Below are positions 53,567 through 62,567 of a stretch of 64,000 nucleotides of DNA, piece after piece. A program made the position numbers and the translations under genes. Source of the DNA: Stratiformator vulcanicus (GTDB lineage Bacteria > Planctomycetota > Planctomycetia > Planctomycetales > Planctomycetaceae); assembly GCF_007744515.1 (NCBI RefSeq), contig NZ_CP036268.1:3332712-3396711 (forward strand). Reading direction: 5' to 3'. Below the pieces are notes generated by a model that was not told the origin of the DNA, searched no databases, and saw nothing but the letters and a program-made list of their open reading frames with translations. The stretch's first letter is position 1; every line of letters starts with the position of its first letter.

Positions 53567-53941
53567 ATGTCAGCCATGCGAGGAATCCGAGGGGCCACGA
53601 CCGTTGAGCGCGATGACGCCGGAGAAATTCTGGAAGCGACGACCGAATTGCTGACCGAGATTCTCGAAAAAAACGGAATCAGCCAGTTCGATGCGATCGT
53701 CTCGGCAATTTTTACAACGACGACCGACCTCACAGCGACTTTCCCGGCCGAAGCAGCACGAGCCATGGGCATGAATCAGGTGCCCCTGCTGTGTGCTGCC
53801 GAAATCGCCGTTCCGAACGCAATGCCCCGCTGCATTCGCGTTCTGTTGCACGTCGAGACTGACCGCCAACAGGCAGAGATTGTGCACGTCTACCTTGGCG
53901 AAGCGAAACGCCTTCGCCCCGACATGAACAGCGCTCAGTAA
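53567..53941 (+). CDS. aroH: Chorismate mutase, AroH class
   Basis: 124 residues from the ATG at 53567 (an alternative ATG is three codons on). The protein is of the monofunctional AroH (trimeric, pseudo alpha-beta barrel) class. Opening [17 protein letters not shown] carries the catalytic Arg, Glu lies in the EEILE-like repeat region, and [17 protein letters not shown] is the Arg90-equivalent segment. It ends [13 protein letters not shown] as in B. subtilis AroH. It converts chorismate to prephenate for Phe and Tyr. Divergent from lpxD. Confidence 0.95.
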   Translation: MSAMRGIRGATTVERDDAGEILEATTELLTEILEKNGISQFDAIVSAIFTTTTDLTATFPAEAARAMGMNQVPLLCAAEIAVPNAMPRCIRVLLHVETDRQQAEIVHVYLGEAKRLRPDMNSAQ

Positions 53942-53996
53942 ACGATCGGCCTTGGAAAACGGAGATCGAGCGTCAAACGAAGCTTGATCGCCGAAT

Positions 53997-54926
53997 TCAC
54001 CGTCGTCCGTTCTCGCGATTGGTGGCGATCGGTGCTGAGGAACTCGCTTCGATTTCGGCGTCATCGGAATTTTTCTCCGAAGCCGGAACCTCGGTCGCCG
54101 CGTTTGAGTTCAAACTTGCTGACTGAGCATTCGTGACGACATCGGACGAATTCCAAGTCAGGTCCGCGTCGGAGCGATCGGGGTCGTCTTCTTCGAACGG
54201 CACACCGTAAACCGCCAATCTCGGCAGTATGGGGGAGAGCGGATCGGCGAAGAAGCGGCCGGGCAAGACCTTTCGCAATTCGTCTTCGAACTCGGTCACA
54301 GTCTCCACGTTTTGTTCGGCGACCACCATCAACTGCTCAACCCGATCGGCAACCGAAATCCACCCGGCTCGTTCCAACACCCGGTACCGGGCCTCGGGAG
54401 AAAGCGAGGCGAAGGGTCGCTCATCATTGCGGAGCTCCCACATTTCGTCTTCGGCCCTTTGCATCAGTCTGTCGAGCGGCTTGACGGCTCCCCAATATTT
54501 TCGGCTAAGGGCGTAGCCGGCCGAAGCGTAGAGGGCCGCAACCTGTTCCCGGGTGCGGTGAGTGCGCTCGACCTGCCGTTCAAATGACGGCGACTTGGGA
54601 AACGCTTCCGCCAAACGTTCCAGTGAGTGAACCGCGACGAGTTCGGTCAATTCTTCCTCGTAGAGCTCTTTGACCGGCAATGTCCTGTCGGCTGACCAGT
54701 CCGCCCGTGGGGCAAGGATTTCGGGCAGAGCCGCCCGCTCCTCATCGGTGAGCCCCCCGAATACCGCCTGGAGGATTTTGATGTCCGTATTCGTCAAGCC
54801 TTCATCGAGGCGCTTCGTTTCCACAAATTCGATCTCGGCCGACCCGCCGCATCCGCTGACGAAGACCAACGTCGGCAGAACAAGAGCATAGAGCCAGAAT
54901 CGAATAGCGCGCGAATCAAACGGCAT
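53997..54926 (-). CDS. Hypothetical lipoprotein, 309 aa
   Basis: The N-terminus has a lipoprotein signal (FWLYALVLPTLVFVSGC) with lipobox VSGC at about residue 26. The mature protein is acidic and mainly helical: NTDIKILQAVFGGLTDEERAALPEIL, VHSLERLAEAFPKSPSFERQVERTHRTREQVAALYAS, and RYRVLERAGWISVADRVEQLMVVAEQ. A Ser/Glu/Ala-rich disordered tail closes it. No catalytic motif or family recognised. The N-terminal stretch after the Cys (GGSAEIEFVETKRLDE) recalls cytochrome-c-associated planctomycete lipoproteins but no haem site (CxxCH) is present. Convergent to aroH. Confidence 0.75.
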   Translation of the reverse strand: MPFDSRAIRFWLYALVLPTLVFVSGCGGSAEIEFVETKRLDEGLTNTDIKILQAVFGGLTDEERAALPEILAPRADWSADRTLPVKELYEEELTELVAVHSLERLAEAFPKSPSFERQVERTHRTREQVAALYASAGYALSRKYWGAVKPLDRLMQRAEDEMWELRNDERPFASLSPEARYRVLERAGWISVADRVEQLMVVAEQNVETVTEFEDELRKVLPGRFFADPLSPILPRLAVYGVPFEEDDPDRSDADLTWNSSDVVTNAQSASLNSNAATEVPASEKNSDDAEIEASSSAPIATNRENGRR

Positions 54927-55236
54927 GGCAGAACCGGCAGTCGGAATCGTGAAGAATCACTATTCTCATCGGCCAGATGCCAAGCGTCACTATGCTTTTC
55001 GTCGGGAGCCGAGTGAAAACGAGGCACGCGATGCGTCAAATGCAACGTTCAGCAAATGTGTTTCAGCGGAGTCACGGCGGTCGAGAAGGACCATTGACGT
55101 TACAATCGCTGCTATTATCGGCACACGACGGCGGAGGCTCATATCCGCGACATCGTCACGCCGAGCCTGAACCAAAAAGAAGCCGAAACTGTTTCGAGAT
55201 TGAAATCGGGATTCGAAGACAAACCGGAGTTCTGCC
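54927..55236. other. Intergenic region between divergent genes
   Basis: 310 bp between the lipoprotein gene (minus) and the rhodanese gene (plus). It must hold both promoters, but I found no box pair with good spacing. TTGACG at 55093-55098 is a fair -35 match without a correctly spaced -10. No gene or repeat seen. Confidence 0.4.
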
Positions 55237-55575
55237 ATGCCGACGGAAATACCGCTCGAGATTGACTGCCAAACGCTCCACCAACGGCTCGAAGCCGGAG
55301 AGAAAGTGACATTGATCGACTGTCGGGAGCAGGAGGAATACGAGACAGTCTGCCTGAAACAGGCAACACTGATCCCGATGAGCGAGATGGAACAACGAGT
55401 TTCTGAATTGAACGGACAAGAGGATGACGAATTGATCATCCACTGCCATCACGGCGGTCGAAGCCTGCGTGTCGCGATGTGGCTGCGTTCTCAGGGTTTC
55501 TCTAAGGCGAAAAGCCTCTCCGGCGGGATCGATGAATGGGCGACGGCCATCGATCCGTCGTTGCCGCGGTACTGA
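55237..55575 (+). CDS. Rhodanese-like domain protein
   Basis: 112 residues, a single rhodanese domain in cytoplasmic form. The active-site loop is CHHGGRS after ELIIH, in which the Cys accepts sulfane sulfur. LIDCREQEEYETVCLKQATLIPMSEM is the typical entry region and GFSKAKSLSGGIDEWA the typical C-terminal motif. GlpE/PspE-like; thiosulfate or persulfide sulfur transfer is likely. It ends at a strong hairpin terminator. Confidence 0.92.
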   Translation: MPTEIPLEIDCQTLHQRLEAGEKVTLIDCREQEEYETVCLKQATLIPMSEMEQRVSELNGQEDDELIIHCHHGGRSLRVAMWLRSQGFSKAKSLSGGIDEWATAIDPSLPRY

Positions 55576-55602
55576 TCGAGCCAAATCGTTCGGGCGAGAA
55601 AA

Positions 55603-55630
55603 AAGCCCATTGGTCGCAGCCAATGGGCTT
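55603..55630. terminator. Bidirectional terminator between rhodanese and ferredoxin genes
   Basis: Stem AAGCCCATTGG (55603-55613) with CCAATGGGCTT (55620-55630), loop TCGCAG. A-run on the left, short T/A-rich right side. The genes converge here. The arms share the AAGCCCA/TGGGCTT core with the terminator at 23893-23924. Confidence 0.9.
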
Positions 55631-55675
55631 CAAAATATTCGCCGACTCACTCTTAAGAAAAAGTGAGCACCGCGG

Positions 55676-55978
55676 TCATTTTTGAGCACAGCCGTCGGAG
55701 TTGTCGTCGGCCATCGGAGCTTTCTGCTCCGTGATGTTCGGCGTTTGCTCCGACATGTCCGAGTTCAACTTTGTGAACTCGGTCCATTCTTTGGGAAGGT
55801 TGTCCTCGTGAAAGATCGCTTCGACCGGGCACTCCGGAACGCACGCCTCGCAGTCGATGCACTCTTCCGGATGGATGTACAGCATTGATTGCCCCTCGTA
55901 GAAACATTCGACGGGGCAGACGACGACGCAATCGGTGTATTTGCAGTTGAAGCAGGGCTCGGCAACGACGTGTGTCAT
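55676..55978 (-). CDS. Ferredoxin with [3Fe-4S] and [4Fe-4S] sites
   Basis: 100 residues from the ATG at 55978, with GGAAGAG upstream; an ATG 19 codons earlier is less likely. Cluster motifs: [19 protein letters not shown] (C-x2-C-x4-C-x3-CP) and [16 protein letters not shown] (C-x2-C-x2-C-x3-CP), as in 7Fe ferredoxins of the Azotobacter/Thermus type. A C-terminal tail of about 40 residues is acidic. Carries low-potential electrons in the cytoplasm. The partner is unknown, but the Fe-S assembly system at 10-16 kb would supply its clusters. Confidence 0.95.
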   Translation of the reverse strand: MTHVVAEPCFNCKYTDCVVVCPVECFYEGQSMLYIHPEECIDCEACVPECPVEAIFHEDNLPKEWTEFTKLNSDMSEQTPNITEQKAPMADDNSDGCAQK

Positions 55979-56350
55979 GAACTCTTCCGCATTGGTAGGC
56001 AGCCGCATCCGGTGCGGCAGTAAGTCGGCGATCACCGCAGCGAGCCGCCGCAGTCTCGAATTTCCGCAAGTTTAGTCGGTTTCCGGTCGTCCGCCAACGG
56101 CGTTGGACCCGGCAGCAGCGAGAAATTTCTCCAATTTCTGCACAAATCTTGCCTCGATCGCGAAGGTGCCACGTCTTGCAACGCCGGCTTCCCACTTGTC
56201 GGCAACCCCTCGTCATGATTAGAGTTATTTTGATGGACCGCTCATAATTTGCATGGTGCCGGGCCGGAAACGTTCGGAACGCAAGGAGCTGTTGCGGTAC
56301 CGAGACGATGCATCGGAGCGTTCGGCGAACGATGCAATTGAGGGGTTTTT
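55979..56350. other. Intergenic region between divergent ferredoxin and sigma genes
   Basis: 372 bp. It must contain divergent promoters, but no clear sigma-70 boxes were found. No tandem repeat, hairpin or gene was seen. Confidence 0.4.
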
Positions 56351-56929
56351 GTGGCGCTCACCGAGATTGATCGAAATCTGCTGGACCGATGCCTCGCTGA
56401 AGAACCGGATGCGTGGCGAAGCTTTGTTGATCGGTTCATTGGCCTGTTCGTGCATGTTGTCGAGCACAACTCGCATTTGAGAAGCCAAGCAGTTCGCGCA
56501 GATCAATTGGACGATATCTGTGCCGAAGTCTTTCTCGAGATTTTGCGAGATGACTACGCCGTGCTGCGGCGATTTCGAAGGCAATCTTCGCTCGCCTCGT
56601 ATCTCGCGGTCATTGCTCGTCGGGTCGCGATTCGAGAAATGTCGAACCGCCGCAAAGCTGAAGAACTGGGGCACGTCAAATCCTCGAAGGCGACCAGTGG
56701 TCGACGCCCCGAGCCGCCGGAATCTCGAATTGCAGATCGGGATGAAGTCGAAAATCTGCTGTCCGGGCTGTCGGGCGAAGAAGCCGAAATCATTCGGCGA
56801 TACCACCTCGGTGGTCAGTCCTACCGCGAAATCAGCCGCGAACTGGGCGTCCCGGAAAATTCCATCGGACCGCTGCTCAGTCGGGCCCGAGATCAATTGC
56901 GCCGCAAACGGGGCGTCGTCGGCACTTAG
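56351..56929 (+). CDS. ECF-like RNA polymerase sigma factor
   Basis: 192 residues from a GTG. Region 2: AWRSFVDRFIGLFVHVVEHNSHLR, DDICAEVFLEILRDDYAVLRRFRRQSSLASYLAVIARRVAIREM. Region 4: LSGEEAEIIRRYHLGGQSYREISRELGVPENSIGPLLSRARDQLRRK, with the recognition helix in the VPENSIGPLLSRAR segment. A short sigma factor of the ECF type, common in planctomycetes. No anti-sigma gene follows. The next gene, 199 bp on, is the Hsp70, so it may or may not control that module. Confidence 0.92.
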   Translation: MALTEIDRNLLDRCLAEEPDAWRSFVDRFIGLFVHVVEHNSHLRSQAVRADQLDDICAEVFLEILRDDYAVLRRFRRQSSLASYLAVIARRVAIREMSNRRKAEELGHVKSSKATSGRRPEPPESRIADRDEVENLLSGLSGEEAEIIRRYHLGGQSYREISRELGVPENSIGPLLSRARDQLRRKRGVVGT

Positions 56930-57128
56930 CGTTCCTACGGGACGCTGCGGCTCGCACTTGCCGAACGAGCGATCCTGCAACCGACGCCCGGCTTCCGGAC
57001 CATAGCAAGCCGGTTGCAACCGTCGAAGTTGACGGACAGAATAGTTCGGACGGATGGCTCGCACATCCGATCTGACATTTCTCGGCATTTTGCCACCTGC
57101 TCTCCATCGATGATGCCGGTTCAGTCGC

Positions 57129-58709
57129 ATGAAATTTCTCGAAGGTAACACGGTCGGAATCGACCTCGGCACGACTTATTCAGCCGTGTCCCAGCTCTCC
57201 AGCGACGGCGACCCTCAAGTCCTGCCGAACGCGGATGACCGCACGATTACGCCCTCCGTCATTTTACTCGGCGATGAAGGTCGAGTGCTCGTCGGCCCTT
57301 CACGCGAACGGATTTCGATCGAGGATCCGAAGAACGTTGTCGAAGCCGTCAAACGGCAGATGGGCAACAAAAACTATTTCGTCGTCTACCAAGGCAAAAA
57401 GCTGACGCCTGAGTTTCTGGCGGCGCTCATTTTGAAGAAGCTGAAACAGGATGCCGAGCAGCAAATCGGTCCGATCGCCAACGCCGTCGTCACCGTGCCC
57501 TATTACTTCAACGACGTTCGCCGCAAAGCGACGCAGGACGCCGGTCGTGTCGCGGGGATGAATGTCATCGACATCATCAACGAACCGACTGCCGCCACCC
57601 TCGCCTACGCGTGGAGCAAAGGCGAATTGGGGCGCATCGAAGCCGCTGACGCGAAACCGAAAACGATCCTCGTCTACGACCTCGGGGGAGGAACGTTTGA
57701 CGTGACGGTCGTTTCCTACACGTCGACGCACTTCCGGGTCCTCGCGACCGACGGCGACGTCATGTTGGGCGGGCTCGACTGGAGTAACCGACTCGTCGAT
57801 CACCTCGCCGAACAATTCACGAGAAAGCACGGCGAAGACCCGCGATCCAGCCCCGAAAGTATTCGGTCATTTTTCCAAGAATGCGAAGACGCCAAACGTG
57901 AACTCAGTAACAAAGCGCAGACACCCGTCACCGTTTACCACAAAGGAAAAACATTGACGGTCGCGCTGACCCGCAACGATTTCGAGCGGATGACCGGCGA
58001 CCTGTTGCAACGCACCAAGGATACGACCGAGCTTGTTTTGCAGCAGTCCGAGGTCGACCCTCGCACGCTCGACGAGGTCGTGCTCATCGGCGGCTCGACC
58101 TACATGCCGATCGTCGAGAACATGCTCCGAGAGATCTGCGGTCGGGTGCCATCGCGGGCCCTCATGCCGGAGGAAGCCGTTGCACAGGGGGCCGCCATTC
58201 ACGCGGCGATTCTCGAGGCACGCCACCGCGGCGAGGCCAGCGGCATGTCAGACGCGATTCTCAAGCGTTTGCGATCGGTCAATACCGCCGACGTCAACTC
58301 GCATTCGCTCGGGGTGAAGGCGAGCCCGCCGAAAGATCCGTCGCGGAAAATTAACCACATCATGATCCCGCGCAACACGACGATCCCTTTTAGCAAGCGT
58401 CAGAAGTTCGTCACGAATTCAGACAATCAGCGGTCCGTTCATATTTACGTGCTCGAGGGCGAAGCTGAAGATCCGGACGCCTGCACGATGGTGGGAGACT
58501 TCCAACTCGTCGATCTTCCGGAAGGATTGCCGAAAGGCACTCCGGTCGAAGTCACCTACCGCTATGACAATAACGGCCGAATTCATGCCGAGGCAAAGGA
58601 ACTTAAAGGTAACCGAGAGGCGAAAACGGTCATTACACGTGATTCCGGATTGGACGATGACGGCGTAGCCGCCTTCACCAAGCTCGCTTCCGAATACAAG
58701 GTCGATTAA
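57129..58709 (+). CDS. Hsp70-family chaperone (DnaK-like), shortened C-terminus
   Basis: 526 residues against ~640 for DnaK. The ATPase domain is intact: VGIDLGTTYSAVSQL (phosphate 1), NAVVTVPYYFND, IINEPTAATLAYAW, LVYDLGGGTFDVTVVS (phosphate 2) and VLIGGSTYMPIV (adenosine). The substrate-binding beta domain follows (VNSHSLGVKA, RNTTIPFSKRQKFVT, VHIYVLEGE). The helical lid and disordered tail are missing, so the protein ends shortly after the beta domain. It is divergent enough to be a paralogue, not the housekeeping DnaK. Followed 132 bp later by a J-domain-like protein. Confidence 0.94.
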   Translation: MKFLEGNTVGIDLGTTYSAVSQLSSDGDPQVLPNADDRTITPSVILLGDEGRVLVGPSRERISIEDPKNVVEAVKRQMGNKNYFVVYQGKKLTPEFLAALILKKLKQDAEQQIGPIANAVVTVPYYFNDVRRKATQDAGRVAGMNVIDIINEPTAATLAYAWSKGELGRIEAADAKPKTILVYDLGGGTFDVTVVSYTSTHFRVLATDGDVMLGGLDWSNRLVDHLAEQFTRKHGEDPRSSPESIRSFFQECEDAKRELSNKAQTPVTVYHKGKTLTVALTRNDFERMTGDLLQRTKDTTELVLQQSEVDPRTLDEVVLIGGSTYMPIVENMLREICGRVPSRALMPEEAVAQGAAIHAAILEARHRGEASGMSDAILKRLRSVNTADVNSHSLGVKASPPKDPSRKINHIMIPRNTTIPFSKRQKFVTNSDNQRSVHIYVLEGEAEDPDACTMVGDFQLVDLPEGLPKGTPVEVTYRYDNNGRIHAEAKELKGNREAKTVITRDSGLDDDGVAAFTKLASEYKVD

Positions 58710-58841
58710 GCACGGTTTTGACTGGTCGTTTTTAGCGGACGAGCATCACCACGATTCTTCAGCGGCTTGCGGTGCAAAATTCTGTCGCGGCATTTTTAGA
58801 ACTGAGCGCCATCCCGGGTTGCCCGTTTCGGATTTCAGGTC

Positions 58842-59849
58842 ATGAGCACCACATCCAGTGAGCCGAATGTTTATCGCGATTGGCTGGGAATTCCCGAAGC
58901 CGATCTTCCGCCCAATTACTATGCGTTGCTCCGCCTCGTTAAGTTCGAAGATGACGAGCAGAAGATCCGCGGGAACTACCGCAAGCTAAACGAACACGTG
59001 CGGGGCTACGCCACGGGGAAATACGCGCAAAAGTCTCAAGACCTGCTCAATGAGCTCGCCAAGGCAATGCTCTGCCTGACCGACGAAGCCCGAAAACGTG
59101 AGTACGACGAAAGCCTCGGTCGCGAGTTCGATGATGCCGACATCCTCGGACGCAAGCCGATGGGGCGCTGGCTCGTCGAACGAAAGGTCATCACTAAAGA
59201 AAAATTAAAGGAAGCCGAACACTACGCCGAGCAGCGGGGACTGACGCTGCGAGACGCGATGGTTCAGATGAAACTCGTTAAGCCGGCGATCGCGACGCGA
59301 GCCCTCGCCCAGGAGTTGGGCATGTCGTTCGTTGATCTTGCTGAGGCTTTGCCCGAAGCGGACATCCTCGACAAATTGCCGCGTAAGACCGTTCGTCGGC
59401 ACTCGACGATGCCTCTCTTCGAAGACGAAGGCGTGCTCCTCGTCGCCTGCCTCGATCAATTGCCCACGCAGCTCGAAGAAGAGTTGCAACTGATTTACGG
59501 CCTGCCGATTCGTCCCGTGCTGACGACGCCTTCGGCCATGAATAAGGCCATCAGCAAGTATTACCCCCCGGGGACCCGCGAAGGGGAGGGCGGCGACGGT
59601 CAGTCTGGTTCCAACCGCAATCAAGCGGGCGTTCGTTGGAAAGACCTCACTGATGAAGAACGCGGTGAGCGGCGGATGACCGGGATCATCGCGCTTTGTT
59701 GGGGAATCGTGGGGTCGGTGCTGCTCGACACGTTTGTTGTCGCCAAATTTTTTCCCGAGTGGGACGCCAGCTCGATTCCCGTATTTTTACTGACCTTCCT
59801 CGTTCCGCCCGGCATCTTCCTTTGGCTGCGAACCTCCTACTGGAAGTAA
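58842..59849 (+). CDS. J-domain-like plus MshEN-type domain membrane protein
   Basis: 335 residues. Residues ~20-90 resemble a J domain (YYALLRL..., IRGNYRKLNEHV, LCLTDEARKREYDES), but the HPD tripeptide between helices II and III is absent, so classic stimulation of Hsp70 ATPase is not expected. Residues ~100-230 resemble the N-terminal domain of GspE/PilB (MGRWLVERKVITKEKLKEA, LGMSFVDLAEALPEADILDKLP, GVLLVACLDQ), called MshEN. Two C-terminal membrane helices (MTGIIALCWGIVGSVLLDTFVVA; IPVFLLTFLVPPGIFLWL) follow. It sits between Hsp70 and a membrane ATPase gene. Confidence 0.82.
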   Translation: MSTTSSEPNVYRDWLGIPEADLPPNYYALLRLVKFEDDEQKIRGNYRKLNEHVRGYATGKYAQKSQDLLNELAKAMLCLTDEARKREYDESLGREFDDADILGRKPMGRWLVERKVITKEKLKEAEHYAEQRGLTLRDAMVQMKLVKPAIATRALAQELGMSFVDLAEALPEADILDKLPRKTVRRHSTMPLFEDEGVLLVACLDQLPTQLEEELQLIYGLPIRPVLTTPSAMNKAISKYYPPGTREGEGGDGQSGSNRNQAGVRWKDLTDEERGERRMTGIIALCWGIVGSVLLDTFVVAKFFPEWDASSIPVFLLTFLVPPGIFLWLRTSYWK

Positions 59850-59988
59850 CCCGTTATTGGACAGACGGGGTATTTCCCCTGTTTTACGCGCGCCCCTTGG
59901 CTTCCGGCAGCCCCGTCGACAGAATGCGTCGACCCTTCGACGGTATCGCCGCCGTGCCGTCGCAGCTCCCTGATCGAGAATCGCTTGC

Positions 59989-61491
59989 ATGAAGGTTCAG
60001 AAATTCCTCGAACATCACGGCATCGCCGAGAATCCATTCGGTGAAGAGGACGCCCAAGCCGACCACGTGTTTCGCGATCACTGCATCGCGGGCACTCACC
60101 ATCCCGCGTGGGATAAAATCGTCGGCAGGCCGGGCACGCCCTCCACGTCGGTCGTCTTCGGCGAGAAAGGATCGGGAAAGACGGCGCTCAGGCTGCAACT
60201 CGTCGATAGTGTCGAGCGATATAACGCTGAGAACCCTGACAAGCGGGTCTATGTCGTTGAATACGATGATTTTAATACATTTCTCGACAGCTTCCGCGAA
60301 CGCCTCTCTGGCCGCCGGAAACGTCCCGACCGGGCTCTGCGCTATTGGCGGATGTGGGATCACATGGATGCCATTCTTAATCTCGGCGTGCGTAAGCTCG
60401 TCCGCGGCATCCTCGACATCGGCAAGCCGGAGGACGACCACCGCGCGGTCGTGCGGCCCGAAGATCTCAGCCTGCTCGAGCACTCTCAAAAGCGCGATCT
60501 GCTCATGCTCGCGGCTCTGTACGATCACTCGTACGAAAACACCCCGCTGACCCGCTGGGGCCGACTCCGCAAGCAGCTCGGCTATAACGTCGCACTCAAT
60601 AGCTGGGACTTCTGGCTCGCCATCGCCGTCACGGTTGTGACGACCGCCATCGTCCTCTGGATGGGCGTGGGGAATATCCGCTGGTGGGGCTGGATGATTG
60701 TCGGCATCGTACTGCTCGCCGGGTGGTTTCAATGGGGCATTCGGCAACTGCAACTTTCCTGGAAGGCTTGGCGAGTCAAACGTCAGATCCGAGTGTTCGA
60801 CGTCCTCGCAGGCACATTGCGGCGCATCCTCGGCAAATTCTCTCGACAGGATTTAGCGGGGCAGCCGTTCCCGACAAAAGATCGTAGCGACGACCGCTAT
60901 GAGCTGCTCCAAAAATTTCAATCCGTCCTGTCCAAACTAGGATTTAATTCGATTCTCGTTCTCGTCGACCGCGTTGACGAGCCGCATCTGATTAACGGCT
61001 CCCCCGAGCGAATGCGCGATCTGCTCTGGCCGATCTTCGACAATAAGTTCTTAAAGCATCCGGGAATTGCATTCAAACTGCTTCTTCCCGCAGAGGTCAC
61101 CTACTACTTGAACCGCGAAGAGAAGGAATTCTACGAACGAAGTCGGCTCGACAAGCAAAACTTAATCCCGTCGCTCGAATGGACGGGGGAGTCTCTTTAC
61201 GATGTCGCCGCCGACCGCCTTAAGGCCTGCAGTTCCAACGAAGGTCAGGCCCCATCCATTAATAAGCTTTTTGACGACCAAGTGACCCGTGACGATTTAA
61301 TTCGCAGCTTCTCCAAGCTCCGAGTTCCGCGGCACCTGTTTAAGTTTCTTTACCGGCTGCTTGTCGAGCACTGCAATCGTTACACCGAAGATGAGCCCAA
61401 GTGGGAGATCAGCCGCGAGACGTTCGAGTCACAGCTCTCCCTCTACCTTCGCGACCTTGACGCATATGATCGCGGCATGGGCACAGGTTAA
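59989..61491 (+). CDS. Membrane-anchored P-loop ATPase, KAP-like
   Basis: 500 residues. Walker A is FGEKGSGKTALRLQL (~residue 58), Walker B ILVLVDRVDEP (~residue 330). Two membrane helices in the middle (FWLAIAVTVVTTAIVLWMGVG and MIVGIVLLAGWFQWGI; ~residues 207-245) interrupt the domain, as in KAP-type and related STAND-like NTPases. The C-terminus holds a winged-helix-like region (FSKLRVPRHLFKFLYRLLVEHCNRY). It follows the J-like gene by 139 bp in the same direction. Function unknown; an ATP-driven membrane assembly or defence role are both possible and unproven. Confidence 0.78.
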   Translation: MKVQKFLEHHGIAENPFGEEDAQADHVFRDHCIAGTHHPAWDKIVGRPGTPSTSVVFGEKGSGKTALRLQLVDSVERYNAENPDKRVYVVEYDDFNTFLDSFRERLSGRRKRPDRALRYWRMWDHMDAILNLGVRKLVRGILDIGKPEDDHRAVVRPEDLSLLEHSQKRDLLMLAALYDHSYENTPLTRWGRLRKQLGYNVALNSWDFWLAIAVTVVTTAIVLWMGVGNIRWWGWMIVGIVLLAGWFQWGIRQLQLSWKAWRVKRQIRVFDVLAGTLRRILGKFSRQDLAGQPFPTKDRSDDRYELLQKFQSVLSKLGFNSILVLVDRVDEPHLINGSPERMRDLLWPIFDNKFLKHPGIAFKLLLPAEVTYYLNREEKEFYERSRLDKQNLIPSLEWTGESLYDVAADRLKACSSNEGQAPSINKLFDDQVTRDDLIRSFSKLRVPRHLFKFLYRLLVEHCNRYTEDEPKWEISRETFESQLSLYLRDLDAYDRGMGTG

Positions 61492-61496
61492 CCACC

Positions 61497-61525
61497 ACAC
61501 AAACCCGCAGCGCAAGCAAGGGATC
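61497..61525. repeat. Diverged copy of the dispersed 22-nt repeat
   Basis: AACCCGCAGCGCAAGCAAGGGA at about 61501-61522 is related to the unit at 51039-51060 (AGCCCGACGCGCGAGCGAGGGA). A lone unit without an inverted partner nearby, in the 51-bp gap before the TIM-barrel gene. Confidence 0.55.
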
Positions 61526-61542
61526 CGATCATCGACCCGCCC

Positions 61543-62472
61543 ATGAAAACGAACCGCCGCGACTTCTTAACCACCGCCACCGCGATCGGCCTCGGCTCCG
61601 GGCTCTCATTAAACGCCGCCGACCCGCCGCCACGGACGAACATCCGGTATTGCCTTAACACCAGCACTATCCGCGGCCAGAAGCTCGGAATCGAGAAGGA
61701 AGTCCAAGTCGCCGCCGCGGCTGGCTACAACGGCATCGAACCGTGGATTCGCGACATAGAAGTCTACCGTGACGCGGGTGGCTCCCTCACGGACCTCAAA
61801 CAGAAGATCGCCGATGCCGGTCTTAAGGTCGAAAGCGCCATCGGATTCGCCAATTGGATCGTCGACGATCCGAAAGCCCGGGCCGCGGGGCTGGAACAGG
61901 CCAAACGTGAAATGGACCTGCTCAAACAGATCGGCGGAACCCGCATCGCGGCCCCACCCGCGGGAGCACACCGCTCACCGATCCAGGCCGATTTGGACGG
62001 CACGGCCGAACGCTTTGCCGCCCTGTGCCAAGCCGGTGAATCGATCGACATCACCCCGCAGCTCGAAGTCTGGGGGTTCTCGCAGACGCTTTCCAAATTA
62101 AGCGAAGTCCTCTACGTCGCCGCGGCCTGCGGCCATTCCAATTCGCTCGTCCTGCCCGATGTTTACCACCTCTATAAAGGCGGCTCCCCCTTCGAAGGCT
62201 TAAGGTTCCTCTCCCCGGAAACCTGCCGCGTCTTCCACCTCAACGACTACCCCGACATCCCCCGCGACAAAATTAACGACGGCGACCGCGTCTTCCCCAC
62301 CGACGGCATCGCCCCGTTCAATGAAGTCCTTAAACACTCCGGCATCCTCAAAATCGAAAACCCACCCACCCTCTCACTCGAAGTCTTCAACAAGAGCTAC
62401 TGGAGGCGCGACCCGTTAGAAGTCGCGAGGGAAGGGCTAAGAAAGATGAAACAGACGATTGCTTCAAGTTAG
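61543..62472 (+). CDS. Tat-exported TIM-barrel sugar isomerase/epimerase-like protein
   Basis: 309 residues. The N-terminus has a twin-arginine motif (TNRRDFLTTATAIG) followed by a hydrophobic stretch. The rest is a xylose-isomerase-like/AP-endonuclease-2 TIM barrel: YCLNTSTIRGQKLGIEKEVQVAAAAGYNGIEPW, IADAGLKVESAIGFANWIVDD, TPQLEVWGFSQ (metal Glu) and FHLNDYPDIPRDKI (metal His/Asp). Metal-dependent isomerase or epimerase of a sugar in the periplasm is likely. Such genes are abundant in planctomycetes. Substrate unknown. Confidence 0.88.
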   Translation: MKTNRRDFLTTATAIGLGSGLSLNAADPPPRTNIRYCLNTSTIRGQKLGIEKEVQVAAAAGYNGIEPWIRDIEVYRDAGGSLTDLKQKIADAGLKVESAIGFANWIVDDPKARAAGLEQAKREMDLLKQIGGTRIAAPPAGAHRSPIQADLDGTAERFAALCQAGESIDITPQLEVWGFSQTLSKLSEVLYVAAACGHSNSLVLPDVYHLYKGGSPFEGLRFLSPETCRVFHLNDYPDIPRDKINDGDRVFPTDGIAPFNEVLKHSGILKIENPPTLSLEVFNKSYWRRDPLEVAREGLRKMKQTIASS

Positions 62473-62483
62473 CTTAAAAGAGT

Positions 62484-62545
62484 GTGCCGGGGGCGGCTCG
62501 CCCCCGCAGTGAGCGGCCTGTCCCCTTCTTGCATAGTGTCCACTC
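62484..62545 (+). repeat. Left terminal inverted repeat of the RAYT element
   Basis: It starts GTGCC, has the hairpin CGGGGGCG-GCT-CGCCCCCG (62488-62506), then a 19-nt spacer and TTCTTGCATAGTGTCCACTC (62526-62545). It matches, as an inverted copy with the same spacing, the right end at 63130-63191. Confidence 0.88.
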
Positions 62546-62567
62546 CCGACAACTAAGTGGAACCCCG

